DNA from: Planctomycetota bacterium
GTDB lineage: Bacteria > Planctomycetota > Planctomycetia > Pirellulales > Pirellulaceae
NCBI GenBank assembly: GCA_026692865.1
Contig: JAPLNI010000030.1
Span: 1 to 64,000, forward strand
Direction of reading: 5' to 3'
Length of the DNA: 64,000 nt
The first letter of the stretch is position 1. Every line of letters begins with the position of its first letter. Position numbers and translations under genes: made by a program. This document shows, one piece after another, positions 28,563 through 36,889 of this stretch. Below the pieces are notes generated by a model. It did not search any database, was not told the DNA's origin, and saw only the letters and a list, made by a program, of their open reading frames with translations.

Positions 28563-30236
28563 CTATTCAGGCGCATCAATGTGCTCGGCAACTGCGGCCA
28601 ATCGTAATTTGTCGAGTGCGCGGGCTTCGATCTGTCGGATTCGTTCTTTCGTAACGCCCATTACCTCGCCAACTTCTTTGAGGGTCGATGGCTCAACACT
28701 TTGACCCAAACCAAAACGGCGGATGATGATCTCTTGCTCGCGTTGATCGAGCTTGTGCAAAATCCGATTGATTTGCGTTTGTCGCGTTTGCTGGTCCAGT
28801 TCTTCGGCAAAGTTGTTCGCACGATTATCTTGATGCCCTGCAAAAACTTCTTCGCCGGTCGTTCGGAATCGATCGCGATGACGATATTCCTCTGGAATCG
28901 AACGAGCAAAGTTTTTCATGATGGCCCAGGTCGCATAGGTGCTGAACTTATTGCCTCGTGAGTAGTCGAACTTCTCAGCCGCTTTGATCAACGAGATATT
29001 ACCATCGCTAATGAGTGCAAAGAAATCCTCGTTTGCTGCTACGTGTCGCTTCGCAATGGAAACCACCAATCGTAAGTTGGCTTGAACAATTTGGTTCTTG
29101 ACCTCACCAGCTCTTTCGGCCAATAACTCAATTTCATCCATGAGCGAAACCAATGGAGCCTTCGCATCCAACGCGTCACGTTTTTTGTGAGCCAAGAACT
29201 TCAAATAGTTCATCTTTCGGAACAAATGGTATTCCTGTTCGCGACTTAACAAGCCGACGTCGTAAAGCGAAGCCAGATAAGCTGGAAGTCCACTCGGAGC
29301 CCGCAATTTACGAGGTGTCGTTGCTGGGGCTGGCATTGGTCCAAGAATCTCATCAGCAAGACTTGCTTTGTTGAAGTCGTCATTGTGCATGAACTCTAGT
29401 GGCAGTTCGAAAATCTTAGCTGCTCGCTGTTCGTTCAAGATGCGAACAATGCTGCCTCGTGTTCGACCGTATCGTTTAGCAAGCGTGACCAAATTCACTC
29501 CACGACGATGCTGTTGATAGATCGCACGTTGATCATCGTTGGAAAGAGTGGGGCGTTGGTCAGGAAAAACTGCCATGACTTGATTTTGCTTGTCAAAGTT
29601 TTTCAATGTGTATCGAACTGCTTCTGTGCTGCGTCCCATGTCGCGACCAACGCGACGTGCGACGGCGGAGAGACTCATTCCTTGTGCTGCCCATTTGCGA
29701 GCGGCTTCAATCATGTCTGCTCGTTCATCGTCGGTCATTTGGCTGAACCTTTCGCCGCGACTGATTCGCTTACGATTCTTTGCAACGAATCTTTCCACAC
29801 TGCTATGGAGGAAGCCAACGCGTTTACGACCTTCGGACAAGAATCTCCGCGATACGAGCCCGCGATCTCGCCAACGCGAAATTGTTTTTGTCGAAACGTT
29901 GAACAGCTTGCTCAGTTCTTCAACCGTGTGGATCGGCTCGCCAACTTCATCGACTCGAATATTCGTTGAGTCTGAAATGTCTTCCACAAACAATCGCAAG
30001 TCGTGGACCGCATCCGATCCTTTGATTAGCCCATGATGACGAACTTCGGAGCGGACATCGGTAATGCGATAGAACAAAAAGTCGAACGGATACTCGCGAC
30101 CTTCATCGATTTCGCAAAGCAAACGTTCAGCACGATTCGCTTGTTCGATTCGCTTCGGTCGCGGCGCAAAACGAACTTGTTGGTCACGTAGTTCACGGAT
30201 CAATGCAATTCGATAGTCGCTATTCATGGTATTCAT
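28563..30236 (-). CDS. RNA polymerase sigma-70 family factor with extra N-terminal HTH modules
   Basis: A 557-residue sigma factor. The first 100 residues match nothing I recognise. Residues 102-150 look like a MerR/excisionase-type winged helix (HTVEELSKLFNVSTKTISRW), residues 168-212 like a second HTH (MSLSAVARRVGRDMGRSTEAV), and residues 232-268 like a third (NLVTLAKRYGRTRGSIVRIL). Sigma regions follow: 1.2 (about 317-345), 2 (380-455, with NLRLVVSIAKRH and KFSTYATWAIMKNFARSI) and 4 (490-545, with TLKEVGEVMGVTKERIRQIE). Region 3 appears absent or very short. Region 2/4 sequence is RpoD-like (group 2 or 3). The gene stands alone; ATG 30227 is an alternative start. The extra modules imply promoter specificity or autoregulation. 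Confidence 0.88.
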   Translation of the reverse strand: MNTMNSDYRIALIRELRDQQVRFAPRPKRIEQANRAERLLCEIDEGREYPFDFLFYRITDVRSEVRHHGLIKGSDAVHDLRLFVEDISDSTNIRVDEVGEPIHTVEELSKLFNVSTKTISRWRDRGLVSRRFLSEGRKRVGFLHSSVERFVAKNRKRISRGERFSQMTDDERADMIEAARKWAAQGMSLSAVARRVGRDMGRSTEAVRYTLKNFDKQNQVMAVFPDQRPTLSNDDQRAIYQQHRRGVNLVTLAKRYGRTRGSIVRILNEQRAAKIFELPLEFMHNDDFNKASLADEILGPMPAPATTPRKLRAPSGLPAYLASLYDVGLLSREQEYHLFRKMNYLKFLAHKKRDALDAKAPLVSLMDEIELLAERAGEVKNQIVQANLRLVVSIAKRHVAANEDFFALISDGNISLIKAAEKFDYSRGNKFSTYATWAIMKNFARSIPEEYRHRDRFRTTGEEVFAGHQDNRANNFAEELDQQTRQTQINRILHKLDQREQEIIIRRFGLGQSVEPSTLKEVGEVMGVTKERIRQIEARALDKLRLAAVAEHIDAPE

Positions 30237-30685
30237 CCCTCTCCGTCGGTGTACTTTATTGTCTTGTTTCTTCTGGTGGTCTATCGCACTCGTTGCGATC
30301 TACACACTCTTTCGCCGCTCGCGTTGACTAGTTTGGTCCCTTGTAGAAAAATCTTGGTTTACATTTGAGTTACTTTGCTGAGCAATCTTACGTTAGGTAA
30401 AGCGATTTCCGTTTTATTTGTCGCCGATTAATTCTTGCCTTTAACTTGCCTGTCAAACACCCGCGACACTACAATAAGACGCCCGGTGATATAGGACGAT
30501 CCGCCGTGCAAGTTGGTTCTGGAAAATCGAACAATGCGAGTCAAAATTTCCAGATTCTTCTTGCCTTTGTCTCAAGTCGCAGTCGCGGGGACGTACTGTG
30601 CAATTGTCAGGCCGTAATTCGAAAATCGCGGGCTTGGACAGGTTGTCGTCCGTTTTTTTGATATAACTGCTTCGCTAGAAGCGAC
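30237..30685. other. intergenic region between sigma factor and SDR gene
   Basis: About 450 bp between divergent genes. It is T-rich near the sigma-factor end and presumably contains its promoter and a long leader. A small open stretch at 30446-30661 lacks any recognisable protein character. No hairpin, tRNA or clear regulatory palindrome was seen. Confidence 0.35.
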
Positions 30686-31636
30686 TTGCGGCGATGGTCA
30701 CTTATCGTCTACCAAAAGCTAGCAGCGCTTGGAGGCAACTTCTTTCGTATCGAATGGATCTTTTTTGTCGCTCTTTACAACTTTCGCCAGCTAGAACTGA
30801 ATCCCTTGCCACGTAGACGATTGAAAGAATCCCAAGCCTTAGTGACTGGAGCTTCCAGTGGCATCGGTCGCGAAATCGCGCTACAACTCGCCACAGCCGG
30901 CGCGCACGTTTTGGCAGTCGCGCGACGTCAAAATCGCCTCGACGATCTTGTGACAGAGTTTCATTCGCTTCGAGATAGCCAACCGAAATCTAAAACCGGG
31001 GCGAATGATAAAGCCGGTTCGATCACTCCGATTTCTGGAGACCTGACAATCGAAAGCGATCGACAACGCTGGGCTGATTGGTGTCAAACGAATTGGGGCG
31101 GATTGGACATTCTGGTTAACAATGCTGGGTCGGGAGCTATTGGACGTTTCGACACGAGTTCACCCGAGCGTGTTCGCAAGTTGATGGAAGTCGACTTTTT
31201 CGGACCAGTCGAATTAACACGAGCCTGCCTTCCGTTACTGAAGCAACGATCAAAAACAAATCGTCCAGCAATTGTGATGGTCGGATCGGTACTGGCTCAT
31301 CGTGCGGTGCCGCTTAAGAGTGAATACTGTGCGGCAAAGTTTGCGTTGCGTGGTTGGGCTGAATCGTTGCGATGCGAGTTGGCTGGCGAGCGCATCGAGG
31401 TGCTTCAGATTGATCCAACCACAACTCGCAGCGAGTTCCTTGATTCGCTCATTGATACACCTGCTGGGACGAAGAGTGAATCGATTGGAAGCATGTCCCC
31501 TCAGCGCGTTGCGACTCTGACTATCCAAGCCATCGAAAGATCAAAGCGACGTATGGTGCTCTCTGTTGGCGGTCGGTTGCTTTTATCGGCGAGCCGATGG
31601 TTTCCTGGAATTGTAGATCGAATTTTATCGAGATAG
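30686..31636 (+). CDS. SDR-family NAD(P)-dependent oxidoreductase
   Basis: A short-chain dehydrogenase of up to 316 residues. The cofactor motif TGASSGIG, the NNAG motif (LVNNAGSGAIGRF), and the catalytic Ser and YxxxK (SVLAHRAVPLKSEYCAAKF) are all present, so it should be an active Rossmann-fold oxidoreductase. The C-terminal hydrophobic stretch (LSVGGRLLLSASRWFPGIV) is typical of SDRs that dock to membranes. There is no ATG before the core: a TTG at 30686 gives a 50-residue leader, and a TTG at 30806 gives a compact protein starting MPRRRLKES; I cannot decide between them. The cysteine-desulfurase-like gene follows after only 9 bp, so they are surely co-transcribed. Substrate unknown. Confidence 0.85.
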   Translation: MRRWSLIVYQKLAALGGNFFRIEWIFFVALYNFRQLELNPLPRRRLKESQALVTGASSGIGREIALQLATAGAHVLAVARRQNRLDDLVTEFHSLRDSQPKSKTGANDKAGSITPISGDLTIESDRQRWADWCQTNWGGLDILVNNAGSGAIGRFDTSSPERVRKLMEVDFFGPVELTRACLPLLKQRSKTNRPAIVMVGSVLAHRAVPLKSEYCAAKFALRGWAESLRCELAGERIEVLQIDPTTTRSEFLDSLIDTPAGTKSESIGSMSPQRVATLTIQAIERSKRRMVLSVGGRLLLSASRWFPGIVDRILSR

Positions 31637-31645
31637 CTTACCTTC

Positions 31646-32917
31646 ATGAAGACTCAGAAAACTATTTACTTAGACTACAACACGACCACACCGATGGCTG
31701 GGGCGGTTCGTCAAGCGATGCAACCTTTCCTCAACGAACTGTTTGTCTTGCCTGGTAACTTGCATTGGAAAAGCCGTGCCGTTGAAGAAGCGATCGAGGA
31801 TGCTCGCAATCAAGTTTGCAACACAATAGACTGCTTGCCCTCCGAGGTGATTTTCACACGAAACGGAACTGAAAGCATCAACCTTGCGCTGCTTGGATAT
31901 GCTCTTTCGATTCGAAAGAAGACGCAACGTTTCTTGCCACACTTAATCACATCCACGATGGAATCGGAAACGGTTCGTCGCACAACCGAGCGGCTTGAGC
32001 GGCGAGGGTGGCATGTTAGTCGAGTCGCATGTGATTCCACTGGGCGAATCGATCCGTCGGATGTCGCAAAGCTGATCACGAAGCGTACACGCATCATTTC
32101 GATTCAGTGGGCAAACGCTGAGATTGGTACTATTCAGGATATCAGCACCATTGGAAACTTGGATCGTCCTAACGATTGTGTTTTTCATTGCGATGCGATC
32201 GCGGCGTTGGGAAAGATTCGAACACAGTTGCCTGGGCTGGGAATCGACTTGTTGTCGTTGTCTGGGCATCATGCTTATGGTCCCAAAGGAGTGGGCGTTT
32301 TGTTTGTTCGCAATGGCGTTTCGATTCGACCTTTGTTTAATGGTGCTTGGCAAGAAGGCGGGCTGGCGCCAGGTGCAGAGAACATCCCTGCCATTGTCGG
32401 GTTTGGTGCAGCCATGGAATTGATTCAGAATGCGGGTATGGAACTTGGTGATCGAATGGAAACATTAGCGAACCGTTTTTACGATCGTCTTCGGGGCGAA
32501 ATCGGGGATGCGATTCGCGTCAACGGTCCGGTCGAAGCTCGTGTTACGATAGAAGACCCATTTATGAGCAAAGACCCGTCTAAGCCAGTCGATAGTGTTT
32601 CTCATGCGGAGAACTTAGACTTGGAATCGGGCCTCATTCGGCTTCCAAACACACTTAGCTTGGTCTTGAAAGATCGCGACGCCCAGCAGCTTTTGATTCG
32701 GACGCCCGAGCTATTCCTGGGCTATTCCGATGCCTATTCAGACCAATCAGCCCGCATGATTTCATACGGTGCTTTAGAGGCGACTGGCGTCACGCCGCGC
32801 GACGCAGCCTCGACCATTCGAGTCAGTCTGGGATGGAACACGACCGAAGAAGAAATCGATCAAGCTGTCCAGTGGCTGTCTGATGCTTACCGAAGCACCC
32901 CAGAAATAGTCGACTAG
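31646..32917 (+). CDS. cysteine desulfurase (NifS/IscS)-like protein lacking catalytic residues
   Basis: The 423-residue protein is clearly of class-V aminotransferase NifS/IscS fold: YLDYNTTTP at the start, VIFTRNGTESINLAL, IQWANAEIGTIQDISTIG, SGHHAYGPKGVGVLF, QEGGLAPGAENIPAIVGFG, and LPNTLSLVLKDRDAQQLL. However, the Lys that binds PLP (SGHK in the family) is His209, the catalytic His is Ser107, the PLP-contacting Gln is Ala186, and the cysteine loop (residues 355-375) contains no Cys. Insertions are few and the frame is intact, so this looks like a maintained pseudoenzyme rather than a decaying gene. It is 9 bp downstream of the SDR gene. It should not be annotated as an active desulfurase. 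Confidence 0.85.
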   Translation: MKTQKTIYLDYNTTTPMAGAVRQAMQPFLNELFVLPGNLHWKSRAVEEAIEDARNQVCNTIDCLPSEVIFTRNGTESINLALLGYALSIRKKTQRFLPHLITSTMESETVRRTTERLERRGWHVSRVACDSTGRIDPSDVAKLITKRTRIISIQWANAEIGTIQDISTIGNLDRPNDCVFHCDAIAALGKIRTQLPGLGIDLLSLSGHHAYGPKGVGVLFVRNGVSIRPLFNGAWQEGGLAPGAENIPAIVGFGAAMELIQNAGMELGDRMETLANRFYDRLRGEIGDAIRVNGPVEARVTIEDPFMSKDPSKPVDSVSHAENLDLESGLIRLPNTLSLVLKDRDAQQLLIRTPELFLGYSDAYSDQSARMISYGALEATGVTPRDAASTIRVSLGWNTTEEEIDQAVQWLSDAYRSTPEIVD

Positions 32918-32945
32918 TTTCACGTCCGATCTAATTGTGGTGTAG

Positions 32946-32993
32946 CTGGATTCGCAAGGATTCAGACGTCGATGGAAACAGTCGATGGAAACA
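32946..32993. repeat. GNRA-loop hairpin and 13-bp tandem duplication
   Basis: CTGGATTC (32946-32953) pairs with GGATTCAG (32958-32965), with two G-U pairs and the loop GCAA, a GNRA tetraloop. Immediately after, GTCGATGGAAACA occurs twice in tandem (32968-32980 and 32981-32993). Confidence 0.65.
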
Positions 32994-33011
32994 ACGTTAA
33001 AAGCTGTGGTC

Positions 33012-33040
33012 GTCAGAGGTCTTACGACATCTGCTACGAG
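33012..33040 (-). repeat. small palindromic repeat, family B (copy 2, inverted)
   Basis: The reverse complement contains CGTAGCAGATGTCGTAAGAC then CTCTGAC, matching the copies at 28489 and 53857. It lies about 95 bp after the desulfurase-like gene and 170 bp before the ACT-domain gene. Confidence 0.75.
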
Positions 33041-33212
33041 CTTAAACCTATCGCTTTTTTCACCTCGCTTTTTAGCCGCGGAGCAGTTTAAAGGCGTGGA
33101 AAGGGACAGAAATTCCGCGTTCTTGATTGACCCATGGCGGCTGGGCACTTATACCAATAGCTGCAAGGATTTACAGCTAGCAAACTCCCCCAACCATCCG
33201 GAAGGTTGATCC

Positions 33213-33707
33213 ATGAGTACAGGCGAAGGAGCCTCGACCCCGTTCCAAACCATGAGAGGTCGAAACTATCCGACGATACGGCAGTTTACCGTGTTTTTGG
33301 AAAACCGTGTCGGCCAGTTGTTGGAAGTTGTTCGCCGCTTTGAAAACACGGGAATCAAGATCGTCGCCCTGTCGATCAGCGATTCGGCTGAGTGTGCGTT
33401 TGTGCGCTTCCTGGTTTCTCAGCCCGAGCGGGGACGTGAAATTCTGGAACGAGCCGGGTTGGCGATCATTGAAAGCGACTTGATCGGAGTCGAGCTACCC
33501 GAAGGCAATCAACCGCTTCTTCAAATTTGCACTGCACTCCTGCAAGCTGAAGTCAATATTATCCAAGCCTATCCGCTGATCGTACGGCCGCACGGCGAAC
33601 CGGCCGTCGCCATTATGGTCGACAACACCGAACATGCTCTTGAGACATTGGCGAGAAAGAACTTCCGCACGATCACGGAAGGGGATCTGCTGGACGGACT
33701 CGAGTGA
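33213..33707 (+). CDS. tandem ACT-domain protein
   Basis: A 164-residue protein built of two ACT domains, the small ligand-binding fold that senses amino acids. The first starts at TIRQFTVFLENRVGQLLEVV, the classic ACT opening with Asn/Arg-Val-Gly at the ligand loop. The second covers about residues 95-160 (QPLLQICTALLQAEVNIIQA). There is no catalytic domain, as in free-standing regulators related to IlvH or GcvR. Its TGA overlaps the ATG of the MfnB-like gene (TGATG), so the two are translationally coupled. A role in sensing an amino acid for the coupled pathway is possible (MfnB feeds methanofuran, which contains tyramine and glutamate), but this is inference. Confidence 0.85.
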   Translation: MSTGEGASTPFQTMRGRNYPTIRQFTVFLENRVGQLLEVVRRFENTGIKIVALSISDSAECAFVRFLVSQPERGREILERAGLAIIESDLIGVELPEGNQPLLQICTALLQAEVNIIQAYPLIVRPHGEPAVAIMVDNTEHALETLARKNFRTITEGDLLDGLE

Positions 33708-34507
33708 TGGATTTGCTTTTGAGTTTGCAGTCAGCCGATGAGCTTCGTATCGCTAGCGGCTATTCGTTTCGCTGGCTGGACCTCAAGAATCCCTTAACTG
33801 GATCATTGGGTTGCCCAGAGGAGAAGGTCGCAATCGAATTTCTCGAGGTCGCAGAACAACTATCCAGCCGCAATGATTGGACGTTGAGTGTTGCGATAGG
33901 CGAACTTCTGGAAGGCACATCGGCAGGCGCCGAAGACAGCGTTGATACACACAGCCAATTTTCGTTGCCGCTTTCTGCGAGAACTCTTGATGGGTTCGAC
34001 TATGTCAAGGTTGCCTTGGCTGGTTCGCGAGATTGTAAGTCTTGGGAGGCCCGCGCAGAGTCCTTGAGCCAACAACTTCGCGCTCCTTCGAAACTCATCC
34101 TCGTTCATTATGCTGATCATCATCTTGCGTGTGCGGTTGATTGGACAACGACGCTTTTGACGAGCCGTGATTTAGGTTGCGAGTACATTCTTATCGATAC
34201 TTTTAATAAGAATGGCGGACGCTTAACCGACTGGCTGTCGACTGACGAAAGCCATAGATGTGCGACCGAGGCGGAGAGATTTGGCCTAAAACTTTCTTTA
34301 GCCGGTTCGTTGCGAATCGAAGATTTAAGGACGCTCGAAAAAACAGGAGCATCAATTCTTGGAATTCGTGGTGCTGCATGTCTAGAAGGCTCTCGCGTTT
34401 CCAGGCTATGTCGTGATAGACTACAAGAGTTATCGAGTTGCATCGTTAACGAGAGACTCGCTACCGAATTGCGAGAGCTGGGGCTCTCACAACGAAGAAG
34501 CAATTGA
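33707..34507 (+). CDS. mfnB: (5-formylfuran-3-yl)methyl phosphate synthase (MfnB)
   Basis: A 266-residue TIM-barrel enzyme that condenses two glyceraldehyde 3-phosphate molecules into the furan precursor of methanofuran. The residues reported as important in the archaeal enzyme are visible: Asp and Lys in WLDLKNPLTGSLG, Lys in FDYVKVALAG, and Lys in ILIDTFNKNGG; LAGSLRIEDL and ILGIRGAAC are the family's phosphate-binding end. Bacteria with tetrahydromethanopterin-linked C1 pathways, including planctomycetes and methylotrophs, carry this gene. No other C1 gene is in the window. The ATG overlaps the ACT-domain stop codon; a GTG one codon upstream is less likely. The acidic insertion near residues 70-85 is unusual. 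Confidence 0.86.
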   Translation: MDLLLSLQSADELRIASGYSFRWLDLKNPLTGSLGCPEEKVAIEFLEVAEQLSSRNDWTLSVAIGELLEGTSAGAEDSVDTHSQFSLPLSARTLDGFDYVKVALAGSRDCKSWEARAESLSQQLRAPSKLILVHYADHHLACAVDWTTTLLTSRDLGCEYILIDTFNKNGGRLTDWLSTDESHRCATEAERFGLKLSLAGSLRIEDLRTLEKTGASILGIRGAACLEGSRVSRLCRDRLQELSSCIVNERLATELRELGLSQRRSN

Positions 34508-34591
34508 CTTTTCCTCTCTCGCAATTCGTTTGAAATCATCTTCTTTTGTCACTTTATTTCGATTCTAGAATATCGAAAAAGGATTCCAACC

Positions 34592-34882
34592 GTGTCTTCC
34601 TCAGGTAGCGAGCGAGATCGACCGTGCGGCATGATCATGCAGGGCAACCGTGTTGTCGGCGCGGTGTGTATTCCCGATGGAACGGATGATCAATTCATCG
34701 AGCAGTTCAACAACTGTTATGGGCCACTTCGAATGCAATGCGCACAAGCAGAACGGCTGGCTGATGCCGTTAGACCCAACGTGAATCCAGACCGCTTTCG
34801 ATTACCGGCATGGTTTCGTCACGTATGGCAAGCCGCAGGGAATACGGGCCCGATGTTCCCGGAAACTCATAAGCCTTCGTAA
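34592..34882 (+). CDS. hypothetical small protein
   Basis: A 96-residue frame starting at GTG with AAAAAGGA about eleven bases upstream. It has Cys and Met residues near the start (CGMIMQGNRVVGAVCIPDG) and a Trp-rich C-terminal half (RLPAWFRHVWQAAGNTGPMFP). The codon usage is like its neighbours and it fills an otherwise empty gap, so it is probably real. I do not recognise the family. It lies 84 bp after mfnB and ends 8 bp before the convergent nuclease gene. Confidence 0.5.
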   Translation: MSSSGSERDRPCGMIMQGNRVVGAVCIPDGTDDQFIEQFNNCYGPLRMQCAQAERLADAVRPNVNPDRFRLPAWFRHVWQAAGNTGPMFPETHKPS

Positions 34883-34889
34883 GCAAAAC

Positions 34890-35885
34890 TCACAGCGAAT
34901 CTGAGAGTACTTTGGCAAGTCTTGCTGCCGCGTCTACCGCTCGCACTTGAGCGATTCGACCCGCTTGCTTTCCGTAAGCCTCAGAGATTGTTACGGGCGG
35001 TAACTTCGTGACCTTGGACTCAATCGCGGCCCGGACGGCTTGCTGTACTTCACCGACGTAAAGAAATTGAACAGCAATGGCTCGGCTTTCTTCAACCCAA
35101 ACATGGGGATCAGATACTTGAATGGCCACTTCGAATCGGTTTGTTAACTCGGGGGTTGATTTGATCTCAAAAACGCGACGATTTACGTCTCCTCGTTCGT
35201 ACAAGTTACCAAGTAATTGATCCCAAAGCCCGTGCAACCGCAGCTCGCCAATGACGATCCGGTTGGCACCACGATCGCCATCGGGCTCAGGAAAAACAGA
35301 TTCAGCGTACAGACTGCCTGAGTGACACGGGAGATGCAAGTCGGCGATTAAGTGAGCGACCCAGCAGAGAGCAATGGCACGATCCGCATCGGGAATGCTT
35401 TTGTCTGCAAGCTGCTTGGTACAAAGTTCGAGAGCTTGCAATACATAGAGTTCCTGAGTCGACATCGTCGCATCCTCTGGAAGCGGTCCTGGATCCTTGG
35501 GGATATCAATACCGCTAACATCGCCCATGGTAAGAGCAGCACCCAATTGATAATGCCACGTTGGTCGATTGTATTCATCGTACGCTCGAGCAATATCAGG
35601 CCAATATCCTATACGACCAATCTTCCATTTCTCTGTTTCAATACCTGCGGGGAAATCGACTGGCGGTGTAAAGTCCTTGACATAATTCGGGTGCTGTTCA
35701 ATCAGCTTCTGAAGCTTCTCTTGTTCCTGCGGAGTAAGCCTCTCTCGCGCCAGCATCATGATGATTGCGTGCCCCGATTCGGCCCAAGCCAGTAATGAAG
35801 AACTGGGAGCTAGGAATAGTGGCAGAAACAACAGAACAAGAAACAGACGCATTGGGACGGAGAGCGAAATCAACGTACGAAACAT
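34890..35885 (-). CDS. S1/P1-family nuclease
   Basis: A secreted zinc nuclease related to fungal nuclease P1 and plant S1-type enzymes, which digest single-stranded DNA and RNA. The signal peptide (MRLFLVLLFLPLFLAP...LLA) ends directly before Trp, matching the rule that mature enzymes begin with Trp whose amino group binds zinc. Other ligand regions are ESGH (first His), IGYWPDIAR (Asp), TWHYQ (His), HLIADLHLPCHSG (His, Asp, His) and LHGLWD (His, Asp). I place the start at 35885 or 35852; the frame remains open to 36119, but those residues do not look like protein. The gene is monocistronic. Length after trimming is about 320-330 residues, slightly longer than P1. Confidence 0.85.
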   Translation of the reverse strand: MFRTLISLSVPMRLFLVLLFLPLFLAPSSSLLAWAESGHAIIMMLARERLTPQEQEKLQKLIEQHPNYVKDFTPPVDFPAGIETEKWKIGRIGYWPDIARAYDEYNRPTWHYQLGAALTMGDVSGIDIPKDPGPLPEDATMSTQELYVLQALELCTKQLADKSIPDADRAIALCWVAHLIADLHLPCHSGSLYAESVFPEPDGDRGANRIVIGELRLHGLWDQLLGNLYERGDVNRRVFEIKSTPELTNRFEVAIQVSDPHVWVEESRAIAVQFLYVGEVQQAVRAAIESKVTKLPPVTISEAYGKQAGRIAQVRAVDAAARLAKVLSDSL

Positions 35886-36238
35886 AAAACGAAGGATGCT
35901 ATGATACTCCCAAAACGTATTGATAGCGATCAAGGGTAAGCGACAATCGGGCTTGTCCCAAATCATCGCAAAAAATTGGTAGGTAAAACAATGCGGCCAT
36001 CCGCTTTCGATAGCGTCCCCGTTCGCTTTCCCGATAGTTCGTGCTCGTGAAATCGCGTGAGCTAGTGAGCTCCCAAGTAAAGCAATTTGTTCCCGGGGCA
36101 CGCTCAATACTTCAGTCATTCGCGCTTATCCTAAACTGGACGGTATTCTACCGACCCTTCTCAGCAAACCGTTTTCGACGGAGAACTGGACTCGAACAAG
36201 TTTCGTTTAAGAAGCTCGCCAGACTCTCATTTATTCAA
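35886..36238. other. intergenic region upstream of nuclease gene
   Basis: About 350 bp, counted from the trimmed nuclease start to the stop of the PEP-CTERM gene on the same strand. It presumably contains the nuclease promoter. No hairpin, RNA gene or convincing small gene was seen. Confidence 0.35.
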
Positions 36239-36889
36239 TTAGCTATTCGACGACTTCAAAGCCGCTTTAGCAACTCCGCTTAAACGACGACGTCGAATAA
36301 GAAAGGCGATAGCCCCTACGCTCGCAATCAAGCTCATCGTTGTCGGTTCTGGAACAGCGATCGCGGTACCGACGGTTAGGTTGTCAACATTATGGAACCG
36401 CGTTACGGCAGGTAGGGTCATCGAGGTGATTGCTGGTCCCGTCGAAATGAATCCGCGATACGCGTCGGTGGAGTTAGCGGTGAACGTTTCGCTTGTTCCA
36501 TCGCTAAGCTGGATCGTGACTTGAGCGTCATTTTGGATCAAACCGTTGATGTCTGATAAGAAAAAGTTGCCGCCGATTGCCGTCACAGGATTGCCAGTGA
36601 AGGTGAATACAACTGGGTCAATGGCTGCCCAGTTTCCAACGGTTGAATTGTCCGCATATAAACCACTAGCGTCGGCAGTTACCGTATACGCGAAGCCTGA
36701 TCCAGAGAATGCTAAACTAGGAACAGCCGCAGCCCCACCATTGCCACCGGTGGAAAAGGTATTCAGATACGCCCCAGATTCAACGTTTGGAAGAAAGGTA
36801 GCTGAGCTTGTAAAGATGATCGCAGCGGAAACCGGTGCGCTAAAAACGGCAACTAGGAGTGCAGTAAGAGGTACAGTGATTCTTGACAT
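36239..36889 (-). CDS. PEP-CTERM sorting domain protein
   Basis: An exported protein of 216 residues with a signal peptide (VPLTALLVAVFSAPVSA). The beta-rich middle part is Thr/Ser/Gly-rich and resembles other PEP-CTERM proteins. The tail is textbook: VPEPTTMSLI, a hydrophobic helix (IASVGAIAFLI), and a basic cluster RRRR; about 14 extra residues follow, a somewhat longer tail than usual. Such proteins are processed by exosortase in species that make exopolysaccharide. No exosortase is in the window. The gene is monocistronic, divergent from the TPR gene. Confidence 0.9.
   Translation of the reverse strand: MSRITVPLTALLVAVFSAPVSAAIIFTSSATFLPNVESGAYLNTFSTGGNGGAAAVPSLAFSGSGFAYTVTADASGLYADNSTVGNWAAIDPVVFTFTGNPVTAIGGNFFLSDINGLIQNDAQVTIQLSDGTSETFTANSTDAYRGFISTGPAITSMTLPAVTRFHNVDNLTVGTAIAVPEPTTMSLIASVGAIAFLIRRRRLSGVAKAALKSSNS

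Noticed and set aside
32985-33209. 74-codon plus-strand frame before the ACT gene
   Set aside because: Its first part is the tandem duplication and repeat family B; the rest has no protein-like features.
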